A DNA stretch of 64,000 nucleotides from contig NZ_AP018441.1 in assembly GCF_009937975.1 (NCBI RefSeq), positions 930,001 through 994,000 on the forward strand. The letters run 5' to 3'. The notes under the pieces were generated by a model, which was not told the origin of the DNA, searched no databases, and saw nothing but the letters and a program-made list of their open reading frames with translations. A program made the position numbers and the translations under genes. The DNA comes from Undibacterium sp. YM2. Its GTDB lineage: Bacteria > Pseudomonadota > Gammaproteobacteria > Burkholderiales > Burkholderiaceae_D. The first letter of the stretch is position 1, and every line of letters starts with the position of its first letter. Positions 1-7,767 of this stretch are shown piece after piece.

Positions 1-437
1 GCGCAACTGAAGTGGCAGTCGCCAAGGCCGAACCTGTACAGGGCCTGCGTACCCAGCATACTGTCATGGTGGTCGATGACTCCCTGACCGTACGCCGCGT
101 GACCCAGCGTTTGCTGACACGTGAGGGTTATCAGGTCATCCTGGCAAAAGACGGTATTGATGCGCTGGAGCAGTTGCAGTCAGTCACGCCAGACGTGATG
201 CTGGTTGATATCGAAATGCCACGCATGGACGGCTTCGATCTGACCCGCAACGTCCGCAGTGATTCACGTACCAGCCATATCCCTATCATCATGATTACTT
301 CGCGTACTGCGGATAAACATAGGAACTATGCGAAAGAACTCGGTGTGAATGAGTACTTTGGTAAGCCGTATCGTGAGGATGATTTGTTGGGGGCGATTAT
401 GGGCTTCCTGGGTAAAGATGCGGCGGTGATTGTGTAA
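1..437 (+). CDS. C-terminal receiver domain of a CheA-type hybrid histidine kinase (partial)
   Basis: The reading frame is open to the left edge, so the true start lies outside the window and only the last 145 or so residues are visible. They form one CheY-like receiver domain: an acidic pair in VMVVDDS, the phospho-acceptor Asp in LVDIEMPRMDG, a Thr/Ser switch in IIMITSR and the conserved Lys in FGKPYRED. The sequence just before the domain looks like a linker rich in Ala, Val and Pro. Such a terminal receiver is typical of ChpA/PilL, the kinase of the twitching-motility chemosensory system, and pilT and pilU lie elsewhere in the window. The ChpA assignment is an inference, because no Hpt or kinase domain is visible. 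A strong terminator follows. Confidence 0.8.
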   Translation, partial: ATEVAVAKAEPVQGLRTQHTVMVVDDSLTVRRVTQRLLTREGYQVILAKDGIDALEQLQSVTPDVMLVDIEMPRMDGFDLTRNVRSDSRTSHIPIIMITSRTADKHRNYAKELGVNEYFGKPYREDDLLGAIMGFLGKDAAVIV

Positions 438-462
438 GTAGGCTGTAGATTTTAGATAGTCA

Positions 463-490
463 AAAAAGCAGAGAGTGATCTCTGCTTTTT
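463..490 (+). terminator. Rho-independent terminator after the hybrid kinase
   Basis: A 7-bp perfect stem, GCAGAGA (468-474) and TCTCTGC (479-485), has a GTGA loop. It is flanked by six A residues on the left and five T residues on the right. It sits 26 bases after the kinase stop codon and closes that transcription unit. The A-tract could let it act on leftward transcripts as well. Confidence 0.88.
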
Positions 491-540
491 GTTTTGCTTT
501 TAGCTTTATCTGACCGTTAATACACATCGATTGAATCACC

Positions 541-888
541 GTAAACTAAATGTCGTCATTCCTGCGTAGGCAGGAATCCAGCGGCGTTCGTAGCAAACCA
601 TTGTTTGAATTAATTTCAGATTGCTACTTGTTGTAGGCATCTATGTTTTGAATACCTGCGCTCGTTACTTAAGATTGCAGGCCGGTGGTAGACCGGCGGC
701 TACTTACCTTTTTGCTTCGCCAAAAAGGTAAGCCAAAAAGGCGACCCAGGCGTAGCCGCCCCTCCGGGGTTCCCGTTTGTGCAGTACAAAAAATGGGAAG
801 GCCCGAAACTCGCTTCGCTCAGACAGCGGTCCTTCTTAATCCATTTTCTGTACCGCACAAACGGCGTCTACACATGGGAACTGCAAAA
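541..888. repeat. Non-coding structured repeat-like region with three inverted repeats
   Basis: No supportable gene lies between 438 and 1109. This part holds three stem-loops. ATTCCTGC (558-565) pairs with GCAGGAAT (570-577). CTTACCTTTTT (703-713) pairs perfectly with AAAAAGGTAAG (722-732) around an 8-base loop. Two 24-base arms at 773-796 and 841-864, each starting or ending in CCGTTTGTGC, match as an inverted repeat at 22 of 24 positions. Hairpins like the first are common dispersed repeats in Burkholderiales. From memory, sequence resembling the second part also recurs between genes in related genomes, which I cannot verify here. An open frame across it looks like a by-product of composition. 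Confidence 0.6.
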
Positions 889-1053
889 TTCAAAACCAAC
901 GTCAAAAGCAACTTCAAAAGCAACTTCAAAAGCAACTTCAAAAGCAACGTCAAAACCAACGTCAAAACCAACGTCAAAACCAACGACAACGTCAAAACCA
1001 ACGACAACGTCAAAACCAACGACAACGTCAAAACCAACGACAACGTCAAAACC
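889..1053. repeat. 12-bp / 18-bp tandem repeat array
   Basis: The array is built from 12-bp units. It runs TTCAAAACCAAC, GTCAAAAGCAAC, three TTCAAAAGCAAC (913-948) and then GTCAAAACCAAC copies from 949. From 973 the unit changes to 18 bp, GTCAAAACCAACGACAAC, repeated exactly four times to 1044, and a partial copy ends at 1053. All unit lengths are multiples of six, so several frames stay open on both strands. It lies 56 bases beyond the 3' end of the photolyase gene, which is read from the other strand. Confidence 0.93.
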
Positions 1054-1109
1054 ACATCAACACATTGCTATCAGCGTCGGTTCATCAAACCTTCAGTTCT
1101 TTCACTTCT

Positions 1110-2609
1110 TCACTCATCCTCATCATGCGTAGCCACCTTCTTCACCAGCGCATACCGCGTCAAAGTCTGCTTGCGCGCCACATCATGCTCAACCAGCGGA
1201 AACGGATAATCCCTGCCTATCTTGACCCCAGCATGCTCCAGTAACAGCGGTGCAGCCTTCCACGGCGCGTGGATGCTGCGCTTGTCCAGTTTCGCCAGTT
1301 GCGGCAGGTAGCGTTTGATGAACTTGCCTTCGGCGTCGAATTTTTCTGACTGGGTGATGGGGTTGAAGATGCGGAAATAGGGTTGGGCGTCGCAGCCGGA
1401 GGACGATGCCCATTGCCAGCCGCCGTTATTGGCGGAGAGGTCGAAGTCGTTCAGGTGCTCGGCGAAATAGGCTTCGCCGCGGCGCCAGTCTATGCCCAGG
1501 TCCTTGATGAGGAAGCAGGCGGTGACCATGCGCAGGCGGTTGTGCATGTAGCCGGTCTGGTTCAGTTGCAGCATGGCGGCATCGACCAGGGGGTAGCCGG
1601 TGCGGCCTTCGCACCAGGCAGCGAAGTGGGCGTCCGCTTGCGGGCCGGTTTCCCACTGTATGGCATCGTAATCCGGTTTGAAGGAACGGCTTGCCACATG
1701 CGGGTGGTGATGCAAGATCATGAAATAAAAATCGCGCCAGACCAGTTCAGACAACCAGATTTCTGCACCGCGATTGGCAGAGATACGCATTTGCCTCAGG
1801 GCTTCCTGCACCAGTTGACGTATCGATATCGTGCCAAAGCGCAAATGGACTGACAGATAGGATGGCCCCTTGATTGCTGGAAAATCTCGCGACTGGTCAT
1901 ACAGCTTCATACGGCCCACAAAGTCTTCCAGCAAAGTGAGTGCGCCCGACATGCCTGCAGCAACTGGCATGCGGCGTTCAGCGGCCTGTGCAAAACCCAT
2001 TTCGGCCAGCGTCGGCATGGTTTGTGCTGAGATGCTGCTTAGCTTGCTCGCATATTTTTCTATAGGGTAAGAGCGCGAATAAAAGTCGCTTCCTTCGGCA
2101 TGGAATTTTTTTAGCCAGGCATTTTTGTAAGGCGTGAAGACAGAGAAGGGCGCGTTCGCCAGCGACAAGACTTCTGACTTTTCAAAAATAACCTGGTCTT
2201 TAAAACTCAGAAATGCACAATTTTGTTTTAATAATTCTTGCCTGACGGACTCATCCCGGTCCGCAGCCTGTGGTTCGTAATCATGATTGGTGAATACGGC
2301 ATCGACACCAAGTTCGGCCACCAGTTGCGGGATGGCTGTTTCTGCATGGTCATAGCGCACCAGCAAGCCACCGCCCATCTGCTGTAATTCTTGATCCAGT
2401 TCAACAATACTTTCATGAATAAAGGCAACGCGCCTGTCATTTTCTGGCAAATTGTCTAATATTGTTTTATCGAAGATAAAAGCGCAGCAGACCTCGTCAC
2501 TTTGCCGCAGGGCATGGTATAGGGCAGCATGGTCAAAATTACGCAGGTCGCGGCGGAACCAGACCAGCGAACGAGGGTAATGGGCTTTATGGGCTTTATT
2601 TTCTTGCAT
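1110..2609 (-). CDS. phrB: Deoxyribodipyrimidine photolyase (CPD photolyase)
   Basis: This 499-residue enzyme of the cryptochrome/photolyase family would split cyclobutane pyrimidine dimers using light, with FADH- as cofactor. The N-terminal antenna domain begins SLVWFRRDLRNFDHAAL. The C-terminal FAD domain has WASSSGCDAQPYFRIFNP near residue 400, followed by KFDAEGKFIKRYLP, both hallmarks of class I CPD photolyases. The frame can be extended 20 codons upstream, but the ATG at 2609 is preferred because family homology starts soon after it. The gene is monocistronic and divergent from algH. The antenna cofactor cannot be read from the sequence. Confidence 0.93.
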   Translation of the reverse strand: MQENKAHKAHYPRSLVWFRRDLRNFDHAALYHALRQSDEVCCAFIFDKTILDNLPENDRRVAFIHESIVELDQELQQMGGGLLVRYDHAETAIPQLVAELGVDAVFTNHDYEPQAADRDESVRQELLKQNCAFLSFKDQVIFEKSEVLSLANAPFSVFTPYKNAWLKKFHAEGSDFYSRSYPIEKYASKLSSISAQTMPTLAEMGFAQAAERRMPVAAGMSGALTLLEDFVGRMKLYDQSRDFPAIKGPSYLSVHLRFGTISIRQLVQEALRQMRISANRGAEIWLSELVWRDFYFMILHHHPHVASRSFKPDYDAIQWETGPQADAHFAAWCEGRTGYPLVDAAMLQLNQTGYMHNRLRMVTACFLIKDLGIDWRRGEAYFAEHLNDFDLSANNGGWQWASSSGCDAQPYFRIFNPITQSEKFDAEGKFIKRYLPQLAKLDKRSIHAPWKAAPLLLEHAGVKIGRDYPFPLVEHDVARKQTLTRYALVKKVATHDEDE

Positions 2610-2677
2610 GATCTGTTTGATAGTGTGGTCAAAACGCTTGTGGCACCTTAGCACACATCGAAAATACACGCTAAAAA

Positions 2678-2686
2678 TGCTAAAAT
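2678..2686 (+). promoter_or_regulatory. Extended -10 promoter of the algH-pyr operon
   Basis: The sequence TGC-TAAAAT is an extended -10 element (TG at 2678-2679, hexamer at 2681-2686). No good -35 is visible, as is usual for this promoter type. A start seven bases after the hexamer would fall on the A of the ATG at 2693, which would make the transcript leaderless. Confidence 0.5.
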
Positions 2687-2692
2687 GTGACT

Positions 2693-3373
2693 ATGGCGAA
2701 GCAAACAAAATCACTACATACCAATCTGCACGACGATGCAACACAGTCGGCCCCGATGACTTCCAGACATAAATTTCAGGTGAAAAGCGAAGACGATAAC
2801 AATTTGGAATTGAATTTAACCAATCATTTCCTGATTGCAATGCCGTCCATGATGGACCCCGTCTTTGGCGGCACGGTGATTTATTTGTGCGAGCACAGCC
2901 CGCGCGGTGCCATGGGCATGGTCATCAATCGTCCCATAGAATTGACCGTGGCTGGCCTGTTTGACCGCATAGATCTGAAGCTGGAAATCATTCCCGATTC
3001 CCACCCCATAGGAAAACGCCCTGTCATCTTTGGCGGGCCGGTGCAAGATGACCGTGGCTTTGTCTTGCATACACCGGTCGGTGCATATTCATCTTCGCTT
3101 AAGGTTACAGACGAAATAGCCTTCACCACCTCACGCGATGTGCTGGAAGCAGTGGCAGCCGGTGACGGGCCAGAACAAGTCCTGATCAGCGTTGGTTATG
3201 CGGGCTGGGGTGCTGGCCAGCTGGAACAAGAGATACTGGCGAATGGCTGGCTGACAGTCGCTGCCGACGCACGCATCCTGTTCGATTTGCCGCTGGAAGA
3301 ACGTTTTGCCGCCGCCATCAAATTGCTGGGCATAGACCCATTGATGCTGGCAGCCGAAGCGGGGCATGCCTGA
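2693..3373 (+). CDS. algH: YqgE/AlgH family protein (UPF0301)
   Basis: The 226-residue protein matches the AlgH/YqgE family throughout: LNLTNHFLIAMPSMMDP, YLCEHSPRGAMGMVINRP, GGPVQDDRGFVLHTP, TTSRDVLEAVAAGDGPEQ and GYAGWGAGQLEQEI. Its biochemical role is not established. It has an extra N-terminal tail of about 40 polar residues before the conserved core. The ATG at 2693 is chosen because it sits where transcription from the upstream -10 box should start. A GTG at 2687 and an ATG at 2756 are alternatives. Its stop overlaps the ruvX start in a TGATG arrangement, so the two are translationally coupled. It opens the algH-ruvX-pyrR-pyrB-pyrC' operon. Confidence 0.9.
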   Translation: MAKQTKSLHTNLHDDATQSAPMTSRHKFQVKSEDDNNLELNLTNHFLIAMPSMMDPVFGGTVIYLCEHSPRGAMGMVINRPIELTVAGLFDRIDLKLEIIPDSHPIGKRPVIFGGPVQDDRGFVLHTPVGAYSSSLKVTDEIAFTTSRDVLEAVAAGDGPEQVLISVGYAGWGAGQLEQEILANGWLTVAADARILFDLPLEERFAAAIKLLGIDPLMLAAEAGHA

Positions 3374-3768
3374 TGGCTGCAAGCGAAGGTACGGTACTCG
3401 CCTTTGATTTTGGTTTAAAGCGCATAGGCGTTGCCGTTGGCAATACCTTTTTACGCCAGGCTGAAGCACTCAGCATCATCCACGCCCCTACCAATGATGG
3501 CAAATTTGCCGACATCACCAAGCTCATAGAAAAATGGCAGCCTGTGCTGTGCGTGGTGGGCTTGCCCATGCACCCCGATGGTGCCGACAATGAAATGACG
3601 CAGCGCTGCAAGCGCTTTGCCAATCAGCTTAATGGCCGTTTTAATATACCTGCCGTGTTGGTCGATGAACGCTATTCTTCTGCAGTACTTTCAAGCTCGC
3701 GTGGCGAGTACATTGATGACGATGCGGCTGCCCTTATTCTGCAACAATATTTTGATGAAACGCCATGA
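3373..3768 (+). CDS. ruvX: Putative pre-16S rRNA nuclease / Holliday junction resolvase-like RuvX (YqgF)
   Basis: At 131 residues it has the normal length for YqgF. The RNase H-like fold shows in LAFDFGLKRIGVAVGN with its first acidic residue, VVGLPMHPDG, the catalytic Glu in LVDERYSSAVL, and a final acidic patch in DDDAAALILQQYFDE. Homologues process the 5' end of 16S rRNA, and the family is also described as resolvase-like. The gene overlaps algH by one base and pyrR by four (ATGA), so it is an internal gene of the pyr operon, as in pseudomonads. Confidence 0.93.
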   Translation: MAASEGTVLAFDFGLKRIGVAVGNTFLRQAEALSIIHAPTNDGKFADITKLIEKWQPVLCVVGLPMHPDGADNEMTQRCKRFANQLNGRFNIPAVLVDERYSSAVLSSSRGEYIDDDAAALILQQYFDETP

Positions 3769-4286
3769 CTACCACAACCACTCATGCTGCCCAGCTTGAT
3801 GCAGAAGCCCTGTATCAGCAGCTACTGGAGCAAATCAGGCCACATGCGCTGGCACAAGATAAACTGGCCATCGTTGGCATTTATTCAGGCGGCGCCTGGA
3901 TAGCGGAGCGTCTGGTAAAAGACCTGGGCTTGCCGAATAAAGCCGGCCGCATCGATGTGTCCTTTTATCGCGACGACTATGCCGCCAAGGGTCTGCATGC
4001 CGAAGTCAAACCTACGCAAATTCCTTTCGATGTCGATGGTGCACAAATCATCCTGGTAGATGATGTGTTATATACAGGCCGCACCACCCGCGCCGCCATC
4101 AATGAATTATTTGATTATGGCCGTCCGGCCCGCATCATGCTGGCTACCCTGGTAGACCGTGGTGGCCGTGAATTGCCGGTGGCTGCTGATTTTGTAGCAC
4201 ATACCGCCTCATTTGAACCCGCCGTCTCTGTCAATCTGCAACGTGCAGATGACGGCACTTTCAGCATCTCCGTCGATCATGCATAA
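3765..4286 (+). CDS. pyrR: Bifunctional pyr operon regulator / uracil phosphoribosyltransferase PyrR
   Basis: This 173-residue type I phosphoribosyltransferase has the PRPP-binding loop [20 protein letters not shown] and the [15 protein letters not shown] segment near residue 38. PyrR homologues convert uracil and PRPP to UMP and in some bacteria bind pyr mRNA. No PyrR-type attenuator hairpins could be seen, because the genes around it overlap with no leader, so an RNA-binding role here is unproven. It overlaps ruvX by four bases and pyrB by eight. Confidence 0.93.
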   Translation: MTTTTTHAAQLDAEALYQQLLEQIRPHALAQDKLAIVGIYSGGAWIAERLVKDLGLPNKAGRIDVSFYRDDYAAKGLHAEVKPTQIPFDVDGAQIILVDDVLYTGRTTRAAINELFDYGRPARIMLATLVDRGGRELPVAADFVAHTASFEPAVSVNLQRADDGTFSISVDHA

Positions 4287-5250
4287 TCCCCAGCTCAATA
4301 AACACGGCGAACTCCAGCATTTGCTGACGATAGACGGCTTGCCGAAAGCCATCGTCAATCATATCCTGGATACCGCATCTTCCTTCGTCAGCGTCAGCGA
4401 CAGGGAAGTCAAAAAAGTGCCGCTGATGCGTGGCAAAAGCGTCTTCAATCTGTTCTTTGAAAACTCTACCCGCACACGTACTACCTTTGAGATTGCCTCC
4501 AAGCGTTTGTCGGCAGATGTCATCAATCTTAATATCGCCGCGTCCAGTACCAGCAAGGGTGAATCCCTGCTCGACACCATCGACAATCTGGCAGCCATGC
4601 ATGCCGACATGTTCGTCGTGCGTCACGCCACTTCAGGCGCACCTTTCCTGATTGCCAAGCATCTGAATGACACCAAACAGCACCATGTGCACGTGGTAAA
4701 TGCCGGTGATGGCCGTCATGCCCACCCTACCCAGGGTTTGCTGGACATGTACACCATACGCCACTACAAAAAAGACTTCACCAACCTGACAGTCGCGATA
4801 GTCGGCGACGTCTTGCACAGTCGCGTCGCCCGTTCCGATATCCATGCATTGACCATGCTGGGTGTGCCGGAAGTACGCGTGATAGGCCCGCGTACCCTGT
4901 TGCCTGGTGGTCTGGAACAAATGGGTGTGCGGGTATTCAATAATATGAATGAAGGCCTCAAAGGCGTCGATGTCATTATCATGCTGCGCTTGCAAAATGA
5001 ACGCATGAGCGGTGCCTTGCTGCCTTCTGCACAAGAATATTTCAAGAGCTATGGTCTGACACCCGAACGTCTGGCACTGGCAAAACCAGATGCCATCGTC
5101 ATGCATCCCGGTCCCATGAACCGTGGTGTGGAAATTGATTCTGCGGTGGCCGATGGCCCGCAGGCAGTAATACTGCCGCAAGTGACTTTTGGTATCGCCG
5201 TGCGCATGGCTGTCATGAGCATCGTTGCAGGCAACAGCGGCGGGGTATGA
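4279..5250 (+). CDS. pyrB: Aspartate carbamoyltransferase catalytic subunit
   Basis: This 323-residue enzyme joins carbamoyl phosphate and aspartate in the committed step of pyrimidine synthesis. The carbamoyl-phosphate loop [14 protein letters not shown], the [12 protein letters not shown] loop and the late [11 protein letters not shown] motif are all present. The ATG at 4279 was chosen because the conserved N-terminus begins there and it overlaps the end of pyrR by eight bases. An in-frame start 22 codons earlier would lie inside pyrR. It is followed after seven bases by an inactive dihydroorotase homologue, and in pseudomonads the two proteins form one complex. Confidence 0.96.
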   Translation: MHNPQLNKHGELQHLLTIDGLPKAIVNHILDTASSFVSVSDREVKKVPLMRGKSVFNLFFENSTRTRTTFEIASKRLSADVINLNIAASSTSKGESLLDTIDNLAAMHADMFVVRHATSGAPFLIAKHLNDTKQHHVHVVNAGDGRHAHPTQGLLDMYTIRHYKKDFTNLTVAIVGDVLHSRVARSDIHALTMLGVPEVRVIGPRTLLPGGLEQMGVRVFNNMNEGLKGVDVIIMLRLQNERMSGALLPSAQEYFKSYGLTPERLALAKPDAIVMHPGPMNRGVEIDSAVADGPQAVILPQVTFGIAVRMAVMSIVAGNSGGV

Positions 5251-5257
5251 GGAGAAT

Positions 5258-6544
5258 ATGAAGATACATATCAAAAATGGCCGCGTGATTGATCCGGCAA
5301 GTGCTAGCGATGTAGTACAGGACGTGTTTATCGCTGCGGGCAAGATCGTCGCCCTGGGTCAGGCACCAGCCGACTTTGTCGCCAATAAAACGATTGATGC
5401 CACTGGCCTGATCGTCACCGCTGGCCTGGTCGATCTCAGTGCCCGCCTGCGCGAACCCGGCTTTGAATACAAGGCCACGCTGGAATCTGAATTGCAGGCC
5501 GCCATGCGCGGTGGTGTTACCAGCCTGGTGTGCCCACCGGATACAGACCCTGTGCTGGATGAATCAGGCCTGGTAGAAATGCTCAAGCAAAGAGCGCGCA
5601 TGCAAAACAAGGCCCATGTTTATCCGCTGGGTGCATTGACTGTTGGTTTGAAGGGCGAATCCCTGACCGAGATGGTAGAGCTGACAGAGGCTGGCTGCAT
5701 AGGTTTCTCACAGGCTGAAGAAACCATTGCCAATACCAATACCCTGCAAAGAGCGCTGGATTACGCTGCCACCTTTGGTTTCACCGTCTGGCTGCGTCCG
5801 CAAGATGCCTACATAGGCCAGGGCGGCGTTGCCCACAGCGGCCCGCTGGCTTCACGCCTGGGTTTGTCTGGCGTGCCTGTCATGGCCGAGACGATAGCTC
5901 TGCACACCCTGTTTGAACTCATGCGCGCCACCGGCGCCAAAGTGCATCTGTGCCGCATCTCTTCTGCTGCTGGCCTGGAGCTGGTGCGCAAGGCCAAAAA
6001 AGAAGGTTTGCCGCTGACCTGCGACGTTGGTGCTCATCATGTGCATCTGACGGACGCCGACATCGGTTACTTCGATTCCAACGCCCGCCTGACACCACCT
6101 TTGCGCAGCCAGCGTGACCGCGATGCCATTTCTGCGGCATTGAAAGACGGCACCATCGATGCCATCTGTTCAGACCATACCCCGGTCGATGATGATGAAA
6201 AATTGCTGCCCTTTGCTGAGGCATCACCCGGCGCCACCGGCCTGGAATTGTTATTGTCACTGGCACTGAAATGGGCAGAAGACAGCCGTGGTGACGTCAG
6301 CCTGACGCTGGCCCTGTCCAAGATCAGCCAGCATGCCGCCAGAGTGGCAGGTGTGCCCGCCGGACAAATCGCCGTAGGCCAGGCAGCCGATATCTGCATC
6401 TTTGATCCTGTCACACGCTGGAAGGTAGAAGCCAAAGCCCTCGCCAGCCAGGGCAAGCACACGCCTTTCCTGGGTTATGAATTGCCAGGCGTGGTCAAGG
6501 CCACGATAGTGTCAGGGCATATTGCGTTTGATACCTTGCATTAA
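5258..6544 (+). CDS. pyrX: Dihydroorotase-like protein PyrC' (probably non-catalytic ATCase partner)
   Basis: The 428-residue protein has the class I dihydroorotase fold from end to end. The signature that normally reads D-x-H-x-H-x-R-E-P-G is here DLSARLREPG, so both metal-binding histidines (positions 61 and 63) are Ser and Arg. Other usual ligand positions also differ: HLCRISSA has Arg in place of the second His, and ICSDHTPVDDDEK lacks the usual APH. This matches the pseudo-dihydroorotase of Pseudomonas, which is needed to assemble aspartate carbamoyltransferase but does not catalyse. A GGAG ribosome site lies four bases before the ATG. A true pyrC should exist elsewhere in the genome. 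Confidence 0.88.
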   Translation: MKIHIKNGRVIDPASASDVVQDVFIAAGKIVALGQAPADFVANKTIDATGLIVTAGLVDLSARLREPGFEYKATLESELQAAMRGGVTSLVCPPDTDPVLDESGLVEMLKQRARMQNKAHVYPLGALTVGLKGESLTEMVELTEAGCIGFSQAEETIANTNTLQRALDYAATFGFTVWLRPQDAYIGQGGVAHSGPLASRLGLSGVPVMAETIALHTLFELMRATGAKVHLCRISSAAGLELVRKAKKEGLPLTCDVGAHHVHLTDADIGYFDSNARLTPPLRSQRDRDAISAALKDGTIDAICSDHTPVDDDEKLLPFAEASPGATGLELLLSLALKWAEDSRGDVSLTLALSKISQHAARVAGVPAGQIAVGQAADICIFDPVTRWKVEAKALASQGKHTPFLGYELPGVVKATIVSGHIAFDTLH

Positions 6545-6552
6545 CATCGCAG

Positions 6553-6873
6553 ATGAAAAGTAATCAGCTTACCCGTGGCGAACAAAGACGCGTCATGTAT
6601 GTGGAAAACAAAAACGGCTTGATCGATGGTGTCGCTGCACGCATAGGTTGGGTTGAGTTTTCCAAAACAGGGCGAACAGTTTACTACCGTGGCAAATCCT
6701 TGCAGGCATGTACCGGAGGTGGAATCTCCGGTAATTTTATGGATGCCGATACCCGAGAAGAATATTGGGTTTCAGGCGTCAAAAGACGCGGTTCCAATGT
6801 GCACTATGCAGAGTCAGTGAGCGTCTTGATTGATGAAGGTGCCAAAGAGGAAGTGGCAAGGCTGCGTGCCTGA
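6553..6873 (+). CDS. Small conserved hypothetical protein
   Basis: This 106-residue soluble protein has no signal peptide or membrane segment. It contains ARIGWVEFSKTGRTVYYRGK, ISGNFMDADTREEYWVSG and VKRRGSNVHYAESV. I recall closely similar small proteins in many proteobacteria, some wrongly labelled as 1-deoxy-D-xylulose-5-phosphate synthase. Nothing of that enzyme is present. The fold looks beta-rich and the Gly and aromatic positions appear conserved, but the function is unknown. It starts eight bases after pyrC' and is closed by a terminator, so it is probably the last gene of the pyr transcript. Confidence 0.75.
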   Translation: MKSNQLTRGEQRRVMYVENKNGLIDGVAARIGWVEFSKTGRTVYYRGKSLQACTGGGISGNFMDADTREEYWVSGVKRRGSNVHYAESVSVLIDEGAKEEVARLRA

Positions 6874-6933
6874 AGCAGGCTGAGGTAGTGTCCAAACTGC
6901 TCAGTGAGAAATTCGTTTGATTGAGTGGGATGA

Positions 6934-6970
6934 GTGGGAGTAAAGGCAGGGAAGCCTTACTCCCGCTTTT
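6934..6970 (+). terminator. Terminator closing the pyr operon
   Basis: Arms GGGAGTAAAGGC (6936-6947) and GCCTTACTCCC (6954-6964) pair with one bulged A and a six-base loop. A TTTT run follows at 6967-6970. It lies 61 bases after the small conserved gene and 60 bases before the acyltransferase gene. Confidence 0.8.
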
Positions 6971-7029
6971 GTTTATTCAGCTTGGCTATTTTTAATTGTT
7001 ACTCTACGTGAGTATTTTTGTGAGTCAGT

Positions 7030-7764
7030 ATGATCGTTTGGCATTTTTTCCGGATATTTCTCCATCTCACGGCAGGTCTGCTGACTTGTGCATTGATTTT
7101 TCCGTTTTCTTCTGATGCCAGGCGTGACTATCTGGTACGCCGCTGGTCGGTAAAATTACTGGCCATCTGCACTGTGGATGTGGCTTTCAAGGATAAAAGC
7201 GAGGGGGCGGTGAATCCGTCGGCGATGATCGTTTCGAATCATGTGTCATGGCTGGATATTTTTGTCATCAATACCCTGCATCCTTGCCACTTCGTCGCCA
7301 AGTCTGACATCCGCAACTGGCCTTTGCTGGGCTGGTTATGTGAAAAGGCTGGTACAATTTTTCTGGTACGCGGCAGGCAGCGTGACGTGCGCCGTATTTA
7401 CGAAGGCCTGGTACATCAGATAGAAGCTGGCAAGCGCATTGCTTTTTTTCCCGAGGGTACAACAGCAGCACAAGGCAATCTGCTGTCTTTTCACGCGAAC
7501 CTGTTTGAAGCGGCAATAGAAGCACATGTACCTGTGCAACCCTTTGTTGTGCGCTACCTTGATGCGCAGGGGCAGTTCCATGCGGCGGCTGACTTTATCG
7601 GTGACATGACTTTTGTAGAAAGCATGCGGGTCATCCTGCTCGCGCCGCGCATGACGGCGGAACTGGTGCGCCTGCCTGCGATACCCACCGAAGGTGCGCA
7701 CCGCAGAGAAGTAGCGCAAGTTGCGCGTGCGGCGGTGATGAAAGAACTGGGAATAAGCGAGTAA
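7030..7764 (+). CDS. Lysophospholipid acyltransferase family protein (PlsC-like)
   Basis: This 244-residue membrane-associated enzyme has a hydrophobic N-terminus. The acyltransferase HX4D motif is in SNHVSWLDIF, followed by LVRGRQRDVRRIYEGL and the substrate-binding FFPEGTTAAQG. It would acylate a lysophospholipid, most simply 1-acyl-glycerol-3-phosphate to phosphatidate, but homologous proteins act on ornithine lipids or other acceptors, so the exact substrate is open. It follows the pyr terminator and is convergent with apaH, with three bases between the two genes. Confidence 0.88.
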   Translation: MIVWHFFRIFLHLTAGLLTCALIFPFSSDARRDYLVRRWSVKLLAICTVDVAFKDKSEGAVNPSAMIVSNHVSWLDIFVINTLHPCHFVAKSDIRNWPLLGWLCEKAGTIFLVRGRQRDVRRIYEGLVHQIEAGKRIAFFPEGTTAAQGNLLSFHANLFEAAIEAHVPVQPFVVRYLDAQGQFHAAADFIGDMTFVESMRVILLAPRMTAELVRLPAIPTEGAHRREVAQVARAAVMKELGISE

Positions 7765-7767
7765 GGC

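Noticed and set aside
819..1055. Leftward frame with LVLTLS repeats
   Set aside because: It is the reverse reading of the same tandem array and has no ribosome site.
685..1209. A 174-codon open frame with KTNVKTND repeats
   Set aside because: Its repeats come from the 12/18-bp DNA array, several frames are open at once, and its end runs antisense into the photolyase gene.
3374..4290. PyrR attenuator in the pyr operon
   Set aside because: Genes overlap with no leader, and no terminator and antiterminator pair is visible.
4633..5343. 236-codon antisense frame over pyrB
   Set aside because: It is a shadow of pyrB codon use, His-rich and without family features.
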